Source: an uncultured Bacilli bacterium (lineage in GTDB: Bacteria > Bacillota_I > Bacilli_A > RF39 > UBA660). From it: DNA of 14,625 nucleotides. The first letter of the stretch is position 1. Every line of letters begins with the position of its first letter. The notes below the pieces were generated by a model that worked only from the letters and a program-made list of their open reading frames with translations, did no database searches and was not told the origin of the DNA. The position numbers and the translations under genes are program-made. Below, in pieces: positions 14,193 to 14,625 of the stretch. The stretch is from NCBI GenBank assembly GCA_934085565.1, contig CAKOHG010000010.1, positions 1-14,625 of the forward strand, in the 5' to 3' direction.

Positions 14193-14222
14193 AAAAAATA
14201 AGCACATTTAAGGCTTACTTTT
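14193..14222 (-). terminator. Terminator of the upstream nuclease copy
   Basis: Read on minus, AAAAGTAAGC (14213-14222) pairs with GCTTATTTTT (14194-14203), a 10-bp stem with one G-U pair and a 9-nt loop, followed by more U. It separates the two nuclease copies. The rest of 14068-14229 holds the leader of the first copy, with AGAGGAT and TATATA-type sequence but no firm -35. Confidence 0.75.
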
Positions 14223-14229
14223 CGTGAGT

Positions 14230-14625
14230 TTACATATTATTTTTAATGTTTAAAATATCTTCTTTAGATAACTTTGATATCACCATAATATCTTCTATAG
14301 ATACATTTCTTTTTAGCATTTCCTTAGCCATATTTTCGTATGCTTCTTTTTTGCCAGCCTCATTGGCTTCTTTAAGCTCAGTATTATGACACTTTTCTTC
14401 ATCTTCTTCTTTGGTCATATAACTAAAGAATTCTGGGTCTTCATTTACTTTCTTAACTTCATTCATAAATTTCATTACCTTTCTATCACTTGGTAATTTT
14501 GCCAAGTCTTCTTCATTTAAATCAAGCATTATTAAATACTTGAATTTTTGAATGTTTACTTCGTCTTTAGCATACCAATAATTTAAGACTTTGTCCATAT
14601 TCCATTCCACAATTTTAAAGTTACG
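14230..14625 (-). CDS. PD-(D/E)XK nuclease family transposase, second copy, 5' part beyond the window
   Basis: The frame is open to the window edge without a real start. Its first visible codons (R-N-F-K-I-V-E-W-N-M-D-K) match residues 149-160 of the copy at 13186-14067, so the nuclease core lies outside the window. About 87 residues are nearly identical to that copy (for example KLPSDRK against KLSNDRK). From ELKEANEAG onward the tail differs (KKEAYENMAKEMLKRNVSIEDIMVISKLSKEDIL) but keeps the same plan: a short linker, then MLK, then a helix-turn-helix-like end. It ends on TAA before its own terminator. A GTG at 14610 is in frame but corresponds to a mid-protein Val in the other copy, so it is not a start. 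Confidence 0.85.
   Translation of the reverse strand, partial: RNFKIVEWNMDKVLNYWYAKDEVNIQKFKYLIMLDLNEEDLAKLPSDRKVMKFMNEVKKVNEDPEFFSYMTKEEDEEKCHNTELKEANEAGKKEAYENMAKEMLKRNVSIEDIMVISKLSKEDILNIKNNM
14366..14625 (-). repeat. 260-bp near-identical block, copy 2 (partner 13364-13623)
   Basis: Direct repeat of 13364-13623 with seven substitutions. It is 1002 bp away in the same orientation and truncated by the window edge. Confidence 0.93.

Noticed and set aside
13186..14625. Composite transposon or insertion sequence around the two nuclease genes
   Set aside because: No terminal inverted repeats or target duplications are visible, and the repeated block is internal to the coding regions.

Overview
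The window is AT-rich DNA from a low-GC Gram-positive bacterium (Bacillota, Bacilli or Mollicutes-like side). Genes are tightly packed, Shine-Dalgarno sites are strong (AAGGAGG type), and -35/-10 promoters and U-tailed hairpin terminators are easy to read. All long genes stay open under the standard code: Trp is TGG, and the ABC ATPase ends on TGA, so this is not a TGA=Trp Mycoplasma. The protein set (nucleoside kinase with a TGS domain, type I GAPDH, ClpP, SipW-type signal peptidase, PD-(D/E)XK 'transposase' family) fits an uncultured, probably gut-associated Bacilli lineage. That placement is inference.

Layout. 1-310: two divergent tRNA genes, Gly(UCC) on minus and Thr(CGU) on plus. 320-2855: a minus-strand three-gene ABC importer operon (binding protein, ATPase, permease) of the NMT1/ThiY/SsuA class, substrate unresolved. 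2913-5127: a plus-strand run of four unrecognised genes: a coiled-coil protein, two small helical proteins joined by a TAATG overlap, and a small single-pass membrane protein. 5118-5801: an unrecognised membrane-anchored protein on minus. 5802-6118: a gene-free stretch.

6062-9772 is the most interesting region. Three consecutive plus-strand genes each have their own promoter and terminator. The first is a TasA/camelysin-like secreted protein with a SipW-type signal peptide. The second is a membrane-anchored protein with 26 tandem 12-residue calcium-loop repeats carrying CxxxC pairs, capped by a TasA-like C-terminal domain. The third is an ER-type (SipW-like) signal peptidase with an unusual acidic coiled-coil and lysine-rich tail. 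Together they look like a surface-fibre or matrix system with its own processing enzyme.

9771-13178: housekeeping genes. clpP on minus has a possible CtsR operator; divergent from it are a TGS-domain nucleoside kinase and gap. 13186-14625: two tandem minus-strand PD-(D/E)XK nuclease/transposase-family genes sharing a 260-bp block at about 97% identity. The second is cut by the window edge.
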